This document shows positions 26,600-34,217 of a DNA stretch of 58,899 nucleotides, piece after piece. This DNA is from Desulfuromonas acetexigens (GTDB lineage Bacteria; Desulfobacterota; Desulfuromonadia; Desulfuromonadales; Trichloromonadaceae), in assembly GCF_900111775.1 (NCBI RefSeq), contig NZ_FOJJ01000008.1:1-58899 (forward strand). Direction: 5' to 3'. Numbering within the stretch: position 1 is the stretch's first letter; each line of letters opens with the position of its first letter. A program made the translations under genes and the position numbers. The notes below the pieces were generated by a model. It did not search any database and was not told the DNA's origin. It was given only the letters and a program-made list of their open reading frames with translations.

Positions 26600-27929
26600 C
26601 CAGCTGAAAAAAATCATTTACGGCATGAGTGGTGTTCACAAGGGGCTGCGTCTCTACCCGGCGGCCCATCCGGCCATCCAGCAGCAGGCGCAAAATCTGG
26701 CCAAGGATTTCCTCGCGGCCTTCCAGAAGAAACCCCGGATCAGGCTGGGCATCCTGGAAGATACGCTCTTTTTCGAAAAACACATGTTTGTGCTCAGCGA
26801 ACCGGCGATAGAAGAGGTCCGCACCCTGATCGCAGAACGGGGACTGGAAGGGCTCGAATTCGAAGTGGGGCTGAGCGCCCAGGAAATCCAGCGCTTTTTC
26901 CAGATCCTGCACGAATCGGAGGTCGGCGGCGAGGCCTTGGCCCAACTTCTCACCGACCAGGGCATCACCCACATCCAACCGGTGGTGCTGGAAACCCAGG
27001 AAGCCGACGAACGGGCGGAACCGCCCCGAAAAATCTACCAGCGCGCCCTGACCGTAGTCAGTCATATCTTCAACGACGTGCGTATGGGGCGCATCCCCTC
27101 GACCGCTGAAGCGATCGAAGTGGTCGGGAGCATGGTCCGCTCGACCCTCTCCGAACCCCACGCCCTGCTCGCCCTCTCCCTGCTCAAGGACTACGACAAC
27201 TACACCTTCACCCACTCGGTAAATGTCTCGGTCATCGCCCTGGCCGTCGGTCACGCCTGCGGACTGTCCGAAGAAAAGATGCGCACCCTGGGGCTCGGCG
27301 CCCTGCTCCACGATATCGGCAAGCTGATCATCAACAAGGACATCATCAACAAGCCGGGGCGCTTGACCGAAGCGGAATACGAAGAGATCAAGAAGCATCC
27401 GGCTTCCGGCTCGGTGATCGCCGGGCAGATGGAAGGGATCAGCGAAGAGGTGGTCGACATCATCCTCGGACATCATCTCAATTACGATCGCAGCGGCTAT
27501 CCCGCTGACGCCCGAGGCCGAAAGATTTCTCAGCTGGCCGATATGGCGACCATCGCCGACACCTACGACGCCATGACCACCCTGCGTTCCTACCAGCGCC
27601 CGGTGACGCCGCGCATGGCCGTCAAAAATCTGATGGACCTCTCCGGCACCACCCTGCATCCGATACTGCTGCAAAAACTCGTCGATTATCTCGGCCCCTA
27701 CCCCGTTGGCAGCCTGGTGCGTCTCGACAGCAACGAACTGGCGGTGGTGACCAAGGTCGGAGATCGGCAGGGGGGAAACTCCGTCGATCTGAAGATCATC
27801 ACCACCAGCGAGGGCAAGAAACTCCCCCAACCGACCCTCGCCACCCTGTCGGGCGCCGATCTCGCGCGCATCATCGCCGAGGTCGATCCCGTCGGGCGGA
27901 ACATCGAAGTTACCGAATATTTCGACTGA
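26589..27929 (+). CDS. HD-GYP domain protein (putative cyclic-di-GMP phosphodiesterase)
   Basis: 446 aa. An N-terminal domain (1-145) carries RLYPAAHPAI and parallels the upstream HEAT protein. The HD-GYP domain (about 155-400) has the metal-binding HDIGK at 241, HPASGSVIAG, GHHLNYDRSGYP with the GYP near 303, and ADMATIADTYDAMTTLRSYQ. Known members hydrolyse cyclic di-GMP. A C-terminal beta-rich tail (GSLVRLDSNELAVVTKVG) is typical of these proteins. Overlaps the HEAT gene by 11 bases, so they are coupled. A terminator follows. Confidence 0.9.
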   Translation: MQLDQLKKIIYGMSGVHKGLRLYPAAHPAIQQQAQNLAKDFLAAFQKKPRIRLGILEDTLFFEKHMFVLSEPAIEEVRTLIAERGLEGLEFEVGLSAQEIQRFFQILHESEVGGEALAQLLTDQGITHIQPVVLETQEADERAEPPRKIYQRALTVVSHIFNDVRMGRIPSTAEAIEVVGSMVRSTLSEPHALLALSLLKDYDNYTFTHSVNVSVIALAVGHACGLSEEKMRTLGLGALLHDIGKLIINKDIINKPGRLTEAEYEEIKKHPASGSVIAGQMEGISEEVVDIILGHHLNYDRSGYPADARGRKISQLADMATIADTYDAMTTLRSYQRPVTPRMAVKNLMDLSGTTLHPILLQKLVDYLGPYPVGSLVRLDSNELAVVTKVGDRQGGNSVDLKIITTSEGKKLPQPTLATLSGADLARIIAEVDPVGRNIEVTEYFD

Positions 27930-27958
27930 CGCCACCAGAAATCTTCCTCTTATAATGC

Positions 27959-27985
27959 AAAAAAGCCGGCAAAAGCCGGCTTTTT
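27959..27985 (+). terminator. Rho-independent terminator after the HD-GYP gene
   Basis: AAAAGCCGGC, four A loop, GCCGGCTTTTT. It is symmetric and could also end the convergent HEAT gene on the minus strand. Confidence 0.9.
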
Positions 27986-28010
27986 CGTTTCTGTTTTCCC
28001 TCGGATTCCG

Positions 28011-28577
28011 TTAAAGCTCCAGCTGCCCCAAGGCCCTTGTCGCCTCCCGGCGAACCCCGGCGTTTTCATGCCCCAGCCGGGCGATGAGAGTCTCCTCGGC
28101 ATTTTTGCAGCCGATCGCCCCAAGGGAACGGATCGCCGCCTTGATCAGTTCAATATCCTGTTCGTCAAGGAGCGCGGTCAGATGGGGGACGAGGCGTGGG
28201 TCGGAGAAGTGGCCGAGGGCTTCGGCGGCGTGGACCCGCACCGCCGGATGGGTATCCCCCAGACATTGCACCAGATTGCCCATGACCTTGGGATTTTTCT
28301 TACGCCCCAGCACCTGAACGGCGGTGGAGCGAATATCTTCGTCAGGAAAGCTCAGCGCCGCCAGCAGCGGCGGAAAGACCTCGACGGAATTGATCCGCTC
28401 CAGGGCCAAAAGGGCCTTGACCCGCTGCCCCCGGCTTCCCCGCTTGAGCAGATCGAGAATCTCGGTCAGGTCGAGGGCCGACTCCAGCGCATCAAGGGCC
28501 GAAGCCGCCGCCTGGCGCACCCCTTCATCCGGATCCTTGAGTCTTTCCCGCAGCGCCTGTTTGCGATCTTCCAACAT
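28011..28577 (-). CDS. Small HEAT-repeat protein
   Basis: 188 aa made almost wholly of HEAT/PBS-lyase repeats: EGVRQAAASALDALES, GQRVKALLALERI, EDIRSTAVQVLGRKK, PAVRVHAAEALGHFSD, ELIKAAIRSLGAIG, AGVRREATRALGQLEL. No catalytic motif. It lies convergent to the HEAT/HD-GYP pair and downstream of a PAS protein on the same strand, so it may be a further adaptor of the same signalling group. Function not known. Confidence 0.8.
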   Translation of the reverse strand: MLEDRKQALRERLKDPDEGVRQAAASALDALESALDLTEILDLLKRGSRGQRVKALLALERINSVEVFPPLLAALSFPDEDIRSTAVQVLGRKKNPKVMGNLVQCLGDTHPAVRVHAAEALGHFSDPRLVPHLTALLDEQDIELIKAAIRSLGAIGCKNAEETLIARLGHENAGVRREATRALGQLEL

Positions 28578-28671
28578 TTATTCGATTCCACTTTCCCGGC
28601 CACAGGCCTCATTTCAAAACCGTGCAACATCCCAGTGACATTAGCAAAACCTGACCCGCAGCGCAATCATT

Positions 28672-29100
28672 TCATTTCCGCTCCGACTCCAGGACCGCGA
28701 TCCTTTCCTTGAGCTCCTTTTCCCGTTGCCACTGGGCGCTCACATCCCGGAGAATGGCGGCAACCCCCAGCGGCTGCCCGGACTCATCTTGCACCAGGAC
28801 AATGGAAAACTCGCTGGAGAACTGCTCGCCGTCCCCCTTGAGGGCCGGAACCCGTAACAACTGACGACCATAACGGGTTTCGCCCGTCGCCATCGTCTGA
28901 TGATAGCCCTGCCAATGGCGCGCCCGCAGCCGTTCGGGAATGATCAGATCGAGCGAACGCCCCAGCGCCGCCTCTTTCGCCACCCCGAAAATCCACTCCG
29001 CCCCTTCGTTCCACAGCTGGATGACCCCCTCGTGATCGGCGAACATGACGGCATCCGGCGCTTTCTCCACAATGATTTCCCGCAGTCTTTCTTCGTTCAT
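28672..29100 (-). CDS. Single-domain PAS protein
   Basis: 142 aa: one PAS domain from about residue 8 to 120 (EKAPDAVMFADHEGVIQLWN, GRSLDLIIPERLRARHW, then the PAC part SIVLVQDESGQPLGVAAILRDVS), ending in a short coiled coil (QREKELKERIAVLESE). No output domain is attached, so it is a stand-alone sensor or one half of a two-protein receptor. 94 bases separate it from the HEAT gene that follows on this strand. Ligand unknown. Confidence 0.85.
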   Translation of the reverse strand: MNEERLREIIVEKAPDAVMFADHEGVIQLWNEGAEWIFGVAKEAALGRSLDLIIPERLRARHWQGYHQTMATGETRYGRQLLRVPALKGDGEQFSSEFSIVLVQDESGQPLGVAAILRDVSAQWQREKELKERIAVLESERK

Positions 29101-29220
29101 GTCGGCATCTCTCCTCTATTCCGGGCGTTTTAATTTATATCCAAGGATAGCAGAAACCCTGCGGCATTTCGCTTGTCTGTCCTCTTTCCCGGAGAAAAGA
29201 TGACAATTTTTATCGGGCTT

Positions 29221-29262
29221 TTGACCTCGGTCATGTTTTGCTTCGCGCTCTTTGGCTATGCT
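29221..29262 (+). promoter_or_regulatory. CRP/FNR-type operator plus -10 for the hemerythrin operon
   Basis: TTGACCTCGGTCAT (29221-29234) is an almost perfect palindrome of the TTGAC-N4-GTCAA type, one mismatch. A -10 TATGCT follows at 29257-29262. A start near 29269 puts the operator centre at -41.5, the class II activator position. The palindrome form is that described for HcpR/DNR-like nitrosative-stress regulators. No regulator gene of this family is in the window. Confidence 0.6.
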
Positions 29263-29303
29263 GGCCTCACGATCACGACGGAAAGGACGAAAGGAGCCCG
29301 ACC

Positions 29304-29525
29304 ATGAATCTGCCTGAGGAAATCGGCAACCAGCCGATCAATAAAACCATCGAACAGCATCCGCGCATCGGCGAAATCCTGCAGAAGTACGACATCGGCT
29401 GCGTCACCTGCGGCGTCGGCATCTGCCTGGTCAAGGATGTGGTCTCCATCCACGCCTTGGGCGATGAAACCGAAGCGAAAATCGAAACGGAAATCCGCGA
29501 CTATCTCGCAACCCTCGACGCATAA
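29304..29525 (+). CDS. Small ScdA_N/DUF1858-like cysteine protein
   Basis: 73 aa; the ATG at 29304 has AAAGGAG before it. The pattern HPRIGEILQKYDIGCVTCGVG with a further Cys (ICLV) resembles the N-terminal ScdA/RIC or DUF1858 redox-disulfide domain, which in full-length RIC proteins precedes a hemerythrin domain. Here the hemerythrin is a separate gene two positions downstream (29999). It may therefore be the detached N-terminal part of a di-iron cluster-repair system. Small, cytoplasmic; activity inferred only. Confidence 0.65.
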   Translation: MNLPEEIGNQPINKTIEQHPRIGEILQKYDIGCVTCGVGICLVKDVVSIHALGDETEAKIETEIRDYLATLDA

Positions 29526-29537
29526 AGGAGAATCCCC

Positions 29538-29996
29538 ATGAATAAACTCGCTTGCGGCTGCCCCGGCAGCCATGTTCAAACCATCGAGCGCAACGAAACC
29601 AACACCAACGCAGCGACCGGCCGTCTGCCCAGCGAACTGCGCCAGTGGCCGACTCAGCTGCATCTGGTGCCGCCAAGTGCCCCCTGGCTGCAAAATGCCC
29701 ACCTGCTCATCGCCGCAGACTGCGTCCCCTTTGCCTACGGCGACTTCCACCGCGACTTCATCAAGGACCGGGTGCTGGTCAACGCCTGCCCGAAACTGGA
29801 CGACACCAGCCCCTACGTGGAAAAGCTGGCGGCGATCATCCGTCAGAACGATATCCAGTCGATCACCGTCACTATCATGGAAGTTCCCTGCTGCCGGGGA
29901 CTCGGCCTGATGGCCCAGGAAGCGGTCAAACAATCGGGCAAGGATGTGCCCCTGGAGATCGCGGTCATCGGCATCGACGGAACCCGGAGGAGTTGA
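29538..29996 (+). CDS. Iron-sulfur-associated protein lacking the usual ferredoxin domain
   Basis: 152 aa, Shine-Dalgarno AAAGGAG. The body (PTQLHLVPPSAPWLQNAHLL, IAADCVPFAYGDFHRDF, NACPKLDD, MEVPCCRGL) matches the C-terminal part of anaerobe proteins of about 240 aa that begin with two [4Fe-4S] binding motifs. This copy starts with MNKLACGCPGSHVQ and has no C-x2-C-x2-C-x3-C motif, so the ferredoxin part is absent. Remaining cysteines (about 7) may still bind metal. Located between the ScdA_N-like gene and hemerythrin, 12 bases after the former and 2 before the latter. Role unknown. Confidence 0.65.
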   Translation: MNKLACGCPGSHVQTIERNETNTNAATGRLPSELRQWPTQLHLVPPSAPWLQNAHLLIAADCVPFAYGDFHRDFIKDRVLVNACPKLDDTSPYVEKLAAIIRQNDIQSITVTIMEVPCCRGLGLMAQEAVKQSGKDVPLEIAVIGIDGTRRS

Positions 29997-29998
29997 CC

Positions 29999-30550
29999 AT
30001 GAAAACGAACGTCACTCAAGTGATGATGGAGGAGCACCAGCTGATTCTGCGCATGATCGCCCTGGTCGAAAAGAACGCCGGCCGGGTGGCGCGGGGCGAG
30101 TTCCGCAACTGGCGCTTTTTTCTCGACGCCGTCGACTTCATCCGCAACTATGCTGACCGTTTTCATCACGCCAAGGAAGAAGATGTTCTCTTTGCCGCCC
30201 TGGTGAAGAACGGCATGCCGGAAAAGCAGTCCCCCATCGAAGCCATGCTCATGGAACATGACGCCGGTCGCGCCCATGTGCGAGGGATGGAGAAAGCGGC
30301 ACGCCAGGCGCTGGACGGGGACGAGAGCGATATTCCGTCCCTGCTCGAACACGCCCGGGGCTACGCCGAGCTGCTGCGCGGCCACATCGATAAAGAAGAC
30401 ACCATCCTCTACCCCCTGGCCGAGCGGGTTCTGCCGGAGGATCTCCGTCCGGCCATGCTCGACGCCTACCAGGCCGCCGAGGGCCGCACGCCGGAGTTGG
30501 CCGAAACCTACCGGCAGATGGTGGAAGACTACGAAAAGGAGACAATCTGA
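29999..30550 (+). CDS. Hemerythrin domain protein
   Basis: 183 aa. The four-helix di-iron domain shows its ligands in order: MMEEHQLILRM, RFHHAKEEDVLF (H-x3-E), LMEHDAGRAHV and LRGHIDKEDTILYPL. Such proteins bind O2 or NO, and in RIC proteins repair Fe-S clusters. GGAGGAG lies before the ATG at 29999. It is translationally coupled to the next gene (TGATG, 30548-30552). With the two upstream genes and the operator at 29221 it forms a nitrosative/oxygen-stress operon; the substrate is not shown by the sequence. Confidence 0.88.
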   Translation: MKTNVTQVMMEEHQLILRMIALVEKNAGRVARGEFRNWRFFLDAVDFIRNYADRFHHAKEEDVLFAALVKNGMPEKQSPIEAMLMEHDAGRAHVRGMEKAARQALDGDESDIPSLLEHARGYAELLRGHIDKEDTILYPLAERVLPEDLRPAMLDAYQAAEGRTPELAETYRQMVEDYEKETI

Positions 30551-31230
30551 TGATTTTTCGCGCCCTGATCCTTTTGGCGCTGCTCTTGGCGGCGGGGCCG
30601 GTCCTGGCCGGTCCCATGTCGGCAGTCACCTGCCACTGTTTCACCGACCGCAGCTACGACGCGGCCCGTCCCGAGGCGGCCGACGCCTATTATCTGGCGG
30701 CAACCCAGAACACCTTCTTCGCCCAGCTTTTCAAGACCGAGAAGAAGCTGCTGGTGCGCGGCAAGCAGAAAGGGATGCTCATGGCGGACTTCTGGGTGGC
30801 CCATTATGTCGCCGAACAAACGAACAGCTCGGCGGAGACGTTGCTGAAAGCGCGCTACGAGCACCCCAACTGGAGCGCGACTCTGGCGGCTCAGGGGATC
30901 GACGGCCAAGCCTTGGAGCTTTTTTTCGCCAACGCCCTCGCCTCGGAAGCCTCGGGCACCCAGCTCGACCGGGTGATCATCGATGAACTGCTGCCGCGCC
31001 ACGGGGTGCTGACCAAAGAGGATATCGCCCCATTGCGCCAGGGGGGCCTGGAAAATCAGGAGATGCTGATGGTCGCCCTGCTGGCGAAAAAGACCGGCAA
31101 ACCGGCGCAGACGATCGCCCAGGAAAAAAAGGATAGCGGCAAGAGCTGGAGCGGACTCTTCCACGAAGCCGGCATCGACATCGCCCGCATCGACACGGAA
31201 ATCACCACGCTGCTGGGCACACTCGGCTAG
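30550..31230 (+). CDS. Exported protein of unknown function
   Basis: 226 aa with a clear signal peptide (MIFRALILLALLLAAGPVLA). The mature part starts with a short CHCF pair of cysteines, then is helical and charged, with FWVAHYVAEQTN and a C-terminal KDSGKSWSGLFHEAGIDIAR block. I do not recognise a family. The TGATG overlap with the hemerythrin gene implies co-expression, so it may be a periplasmic partner of that operon. It is the last gene of the set; a hairpin lies about 107 bases beyond the stop. Confidence 0.65.
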   Translation: MIFRALILLALLLAAGPVLAGPMSAVTCHCFTDRSYDAARPEAADAYYLAATQNTFFAQLFKTEKKLLVRGKQKGMLMADFWVAHYVAEQTNSSAETLLKARYEHPNWSATLAAQGIDGQALELFFANALASEASGTQLDRVIIDELLPRHGVLTKEDIAPLRQGGLENQEMLMVALLAKKTGKPAQTIAQEKKDSGKSWSGLFHEAGIDIARIDTEITTLLGTLG

Positions 31231-31297
31231 AACAACTCGGGAGCTGGTCTAACCGAGCGAGTATTTCATCCGCCTAAAAAGATCAGCGAATCGCGCC

Positions 31298-31326
31298 TTT
31301 ACTCTCCACTCCATTAATGCTATAAA
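31298..31326 (+). promoter_or_regulatory. Candidate sigma-70 promoter of the ABC-F gene
   Basis: TTTACT (31298-31303), 17-base spacer, TATAAA (31321-31326). Predicted start near 31333, which puts the terminator-like hairpin at 31337 directly in the leader. Confidence 0.5.
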
Positions 31327-31336
31327 GCCTCACCGT

Positions 31337-31374
31337 GAATCGCCGGGTTGTCCCGGCGGTTCTTTTCTTTTTTT
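31337..31374 (+). terminator. Terminator hairpin in front of the ABC-F gene (terminator or attenuator)
   Basis: GAATCGCCGGG, loop TTGT, CCCGGCGGTTC (11 pairs with one G-T), then TTTTCTTTTTTTT. It ends 19 bases before the ABC-F ATG. It could end the upstream operon, or, since a promoter lies just upstream, act as a leader attenuator. Confidence 0.7.
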
Positions 31375-31393
31375 ACGCGAGGAAAGCAAAAAC

Positions 31394-33028
31394 ATGATCA
31401 GCGCCCACAATATCGCCCTGGCCTACGGCAAGCGGGTGATTTTCAAAGACGTCAACATCAAGTTCACCCCCGGCAACTGCTATGGTCTGATCGGCGCCAA
31501 CGGCGCGGGGAAATCGACCTTTCTCAAGATCCTCGCCGGGCAGTCCGAAGCCGACAAGGGAGAGGTCATCGTCAGCCCGGGCGAACGCATCGCCATGCTG
31601 CGCCAGGACCAGTTCGCCTTTGACGAGGAGACGGTCTTTCATACCGTCATCATGGGGCATAAACGCCTTTTCGAAGTGATGCGCGAGCGCGAGGATCTCT
31701 ATGCCAAAGGGGATTTCAGCGAGGAAGACGGCATCCGCTCGGGCGAGCTGGAAGCGGAATTCGCCGAGATGAACGGCTACGAAGCGGAAGCCGAAGCGGC
31801 GGTGCTCCTCGACGGTCTCGGCATCCCCGAGGAATTGCGCCACAAGCGGATGAAGGAGCTGGAACCGGGGGACAAGGTGCGGGTACTCCTCGCCCAGGCC
31901 CTGTTCGGCAATCCCGACATCCTCTTGCTCGACGAGCCGACCAACCATCTCGACCTGAAATCGATCGCCTGGCTGGAGGATTTCCTCTTCCGCTTTCCCA
32001 ACACGGTCATCGTCGTTTCCCATGACCGCCACTTTCTCAATCAGGTCTGCACCCATGTGGCCGACATCGACTTCGGCAAGATCACCGTCTACGTCGGCAA
32101 CTACGATTTCTGGTATCAGGCCAGCCAGTTGACCCTCAAGCAGAAGCAGGACGAAAACCGCAAGGTCACCGACAAGGCCAACGAACTCAAGGAGTTCATC
32201 CAGCGTTTTTCCTCCAACGCGAGCAAGGCCAAGCAGGCGACCTCGCGCAAGAAGCTGTTGGAAAAGCTCACTGTCGAGGAACTGCCGGTCTCGTCGCGCA
32301 AATACCCCTTCGTCGTCTTCAAGCCCGAGCGCCCCTGCGGCGACATCATCCTTGAAATCAAGGGACTGTACAAAAAGATCGACGGCGTCGAACTCTTCGG
32401 CGGCCTCGATCTCTTCGTCAACAAGGGGGACAAAATCGCCTTCGTCGGCGCCAACGCCCTGGCCAAGACCACCCTTTTCCAGATTCTCGCCGGCGAACTG
32501 GAACCGGACGCCGGCAGCTGCCGCTGGGGGGTAACTATCACCCCAGCCTACTTCCCCAAAGAGAACAGCCGCTATTTCGACAACGATCTCAACCTGATCG
32601 AATGGCTCTGCCAGTTTCCGCCCTGCGACGGCGAGACCTTCGCCCGCGGCTTTCTCGGGCGCATGCTCTTCTCTGGCGATGAAGCGACGAAAAAAACCCG
32701 CGTCCTTTCCGGCGGCGAGCGGGTGCGCTGCATGCTCGCGCGGATGATGCTCAAAGGGGCCAACGCCCTGGTTTTCGACGAGCCGACCAACCACCTCGAC
32801 CTCGAATCGATCACCGCCCTCAACAACGGTCTCATCGCCTTTTCCGAAGCGATCCTCTTCACCTCCCACGACCATCAGTTCATCGAAACCCTGGCCAACC
32901 GCATCGTTGAATTTTTGCCGGAGGGCTATATCGACCGCGCCATGAGTTTTGAGGAATACCTGGAGAGCCCCGAAGTGGCCCGCGAGCGGGAACGGCTCAG
33001 CCCGGACCACGCCGACCTGAAGCTCTAG
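31394..33028 (+). CDS. ABC-F family ATPase, YbiT-like
   Basis: 544 aa, two nucleotide-binding domains without membrane part, closest to YbiT. Domain 1: Walker A GANGAGKSTF, Walker B LLLDEPTNHLDL; its signature is the degenerate ELEPGDKVRV, as in YbiT. The linker (about 240-300) holds QRFSSNASKAKQATSRKK. Domain 2: Walker A is GANALAKTTL, where the second invariant glycine is Ala but Lys and Thr remain; LSGGERVRC, DEPTNHLDLE and switch His SHDH are intact. ABC-F proteins act on ribosomes. Shine-Dalgarno GAGGAAAG. A terminator-like hairpin lies in the leader. Followed closely by ywbE. Confidence 0.9.
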   Translation: MISAHNIALAYGKRVIFKDVNIKFTPGNCYGLIGANGAGKSTFLKILAGQSEADKGEVIVSPGERIAMLRQDQFAFDEETVFHTVIMGHKRLFEVMREREDLYAKGDFSEEDGIRSGELEAEFAEMNGYEAEAEAAVLLDGLGIPEELRHKRMKELEPGDKVRVLLAQALFGNPDILLLDEPTNHLDLKSIAWLEDFLFRFPNTVIVVSHDRHFLNQVCTHVADIDFGKITVYVGNYDFWYQASQLTLKQKQDENRKVTDKANELKEFIQRFSSNASKAKQATSRKKLLEKLTVEELPVSSRKYPFVVFKPERPCGDIILEIKGLYKKIDGVELFGGLDLFVNKGDKIAFVGANALAKTTLFQILAGELEPDAGSCRWGVTITPAYFPKENSRYFDNDLNLIEWLCQFPPCDGETFARGFLGRMLFSGDEATKKTRVLSGGERVRCMLARMMLKGANALVFDEPTNHLDLESITALNNGLIAFSEAILFTSHDHQFIETLANRIVEFLPEGYIDRAMSFEEYLESPEVARERERLSPDHADLKL

Positions 33029-33031
33029 ACC

Positions 33032-33232
33032 ATGGCCGGCGAAACGCGCGCGGATATCGCGCCCGGCATGACCGTAGCGATCGTGCTGAAAAAGGATCAG
33101 AAGAGCGGCACGCTGACCTGGGGCGTGGTCAAGAACCTGCTCACCAGCGCCCCCTATCATTCGCGGGGGATCAAGGTGCGTCTGGAGGATGGGCAGGTGG
33201 GCCGGGTTCAGATCATCGGAGAGCCCGACTGA
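33032..33232 (+). CDS. YwbE family protein
   Basis: 66 aa. The pattern IAPGMTVAIVLKKDQKSGTL then HSRGIKVRLEDGQVGRVQ is that of the YwbE family (DUF2196), a small beta-rich, probably nucleic acid-binding protein of unknown function. It starts 3 bases after the ABC-F stop and ends 1 base before the next gene, so it is in the same transcript. Confidence 0.85.
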   Translation: MAGETRADIAPGMTVAIVLKKDQKSGTLTWGVVKNLLTSAPYHSRGIKVRLEDGQVGRVQIIGEPD

Positions 33233-33233
33233 A

Positions 33234-33890
33234 ATGAATCGCGCCTCCCGCAACCGGCTGACCACCCAACTGCTCCCTCAGTTTCCCGGGAACAACCTTT
33301 TCGATCGGGTCGCCCGCGCCTGTTGCCGGGCGGGCTGCCTGCCACGCAAGGAGTTGTTCGAGGCCTGGGAAACGGCGCGGCGGACGCGGCGGCGGCTGCG
33401 CGGAGGGCGGGTGGTCGATCTGGCCTGCGGCCACGGGCTGCTCGCCCAACTGCTGCTTTTGCTCGACGACAGTTCACCGGAAGCGCTGGCCGTGGACCTG
33501 CGCCTGCCGGCGAGCGCACCCCGACTGGCGGCGGTGCTCGGCGAAGACTGGCCGCGCCTGGCGGGGCGGGTACGGTTCATCGAAGCCGACCTGAATACCG
33601 TCGAACTTTCCGCCGACGATCTGGTCGTTTCGGCCCACGCCTGCGGCGGCCTCAGCGATCAGATTCTGGACCGTGCCCTGGCCGCCCGCGCCCGGCTGGC
33701 CCTGCTCCCCTGCTGTCACGACCTCAAGGGCGCCGACCTCGGCGGCCTGCACGGCTGGCTCGACGGCTCCCTCGCTCTCGACGTGCTGCGCGTCGAACGC
33801 CTGCGCCGCGCCGGCTATCGGGTCCACACCCAGACCATCCCCGGCGACATCACCCCGAAAAATCGTCTACTGCTGGCCGAGCCGCGCTGA
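33234..33890 (+). CDS. Class I SAM-dependent methyltransferase
   Basis: 218 aa from the ATG at 33234, one base after the ywbE stop. SAM motif I is RVVDLACGHGLLAQLLLLLD, motif II-like ALAVDLRLP, then VVSAHACGGLSDQI and LALLPCCHDLKGADLG, resembling the METTL25/Methyltransf_32 type. The target (RNA, protein or small molecule) is unknown. It is probably co-transcribed with the ABC-F ATPase and ywbE, which favours an RNA or ribosome role, an inference. Confidence 0.75.
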   Translation: MNRASRNRLTTQLLPQFPGNNLFDRVARACCRAGCLPRKELFEAWETARRTRRRLRGGRVVDLACGHGLLAQLLLLLDDSSPEALAVDLRLPASAPRLAAVLGEDWPRLAGRVRFIEADLNTVELSADDLVVSAHACGGLSDQILDRALAARARLALLPCCHDLKGADLGGLHGWLDGSLALDVLRVERLRRAGYRVHTQTIPGDITPKNRLLLAEPR

Positions 33891-34217
33891 CGGCGGCCCG
33901 CCGCCCCCCATCTCCCTTCCCGCCTCTCCACAAACCCCTGCCGTCTGCTGCCGGCCGAAAAGGTTTCCCCTCAAGCTATCGGTATCTTTTATCCGTGGGA
34001 GGGTGTAGTATTAAGCATTGATCCGCCCCCCACCCCACCCTCGCCCCTCTTCCCCTTCACTGCCGTAATGAACTGAGTTTACGGTCTGAAGCGGCCCGTT
34101 GCCTGCCAACGGGTGTTCCAAGCATGCCAATTGGTCAAGCTTGCCCCTTAGATTCCGATCAGCATCCCGGTTTTTATCGGCCATCCTTCGGCTAGTTGCC
34201 AACCAGGGAGTTACACG
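33891..34217. other. 327-base gap, only one small hairpin recognised
   Basis: Between the methyltransferase and the zinc-ribbon gene. A perfect 7-bp stem CCCGTTG/CAACGGG with 5-base loop lies at 34095-34113. Nothing identifiable as a known riboswitch or tRNA. It has no T tract, so it is not a standard terminator. Confidence 0.4.

Noticed and set aside
33891-34217. Cyclic di-GMP or other riboswitch in front of the zinc-ribbon gene
   Set aside because: I looked for conserved aptamer core sequences and found only a simple 7-bp hairpin.
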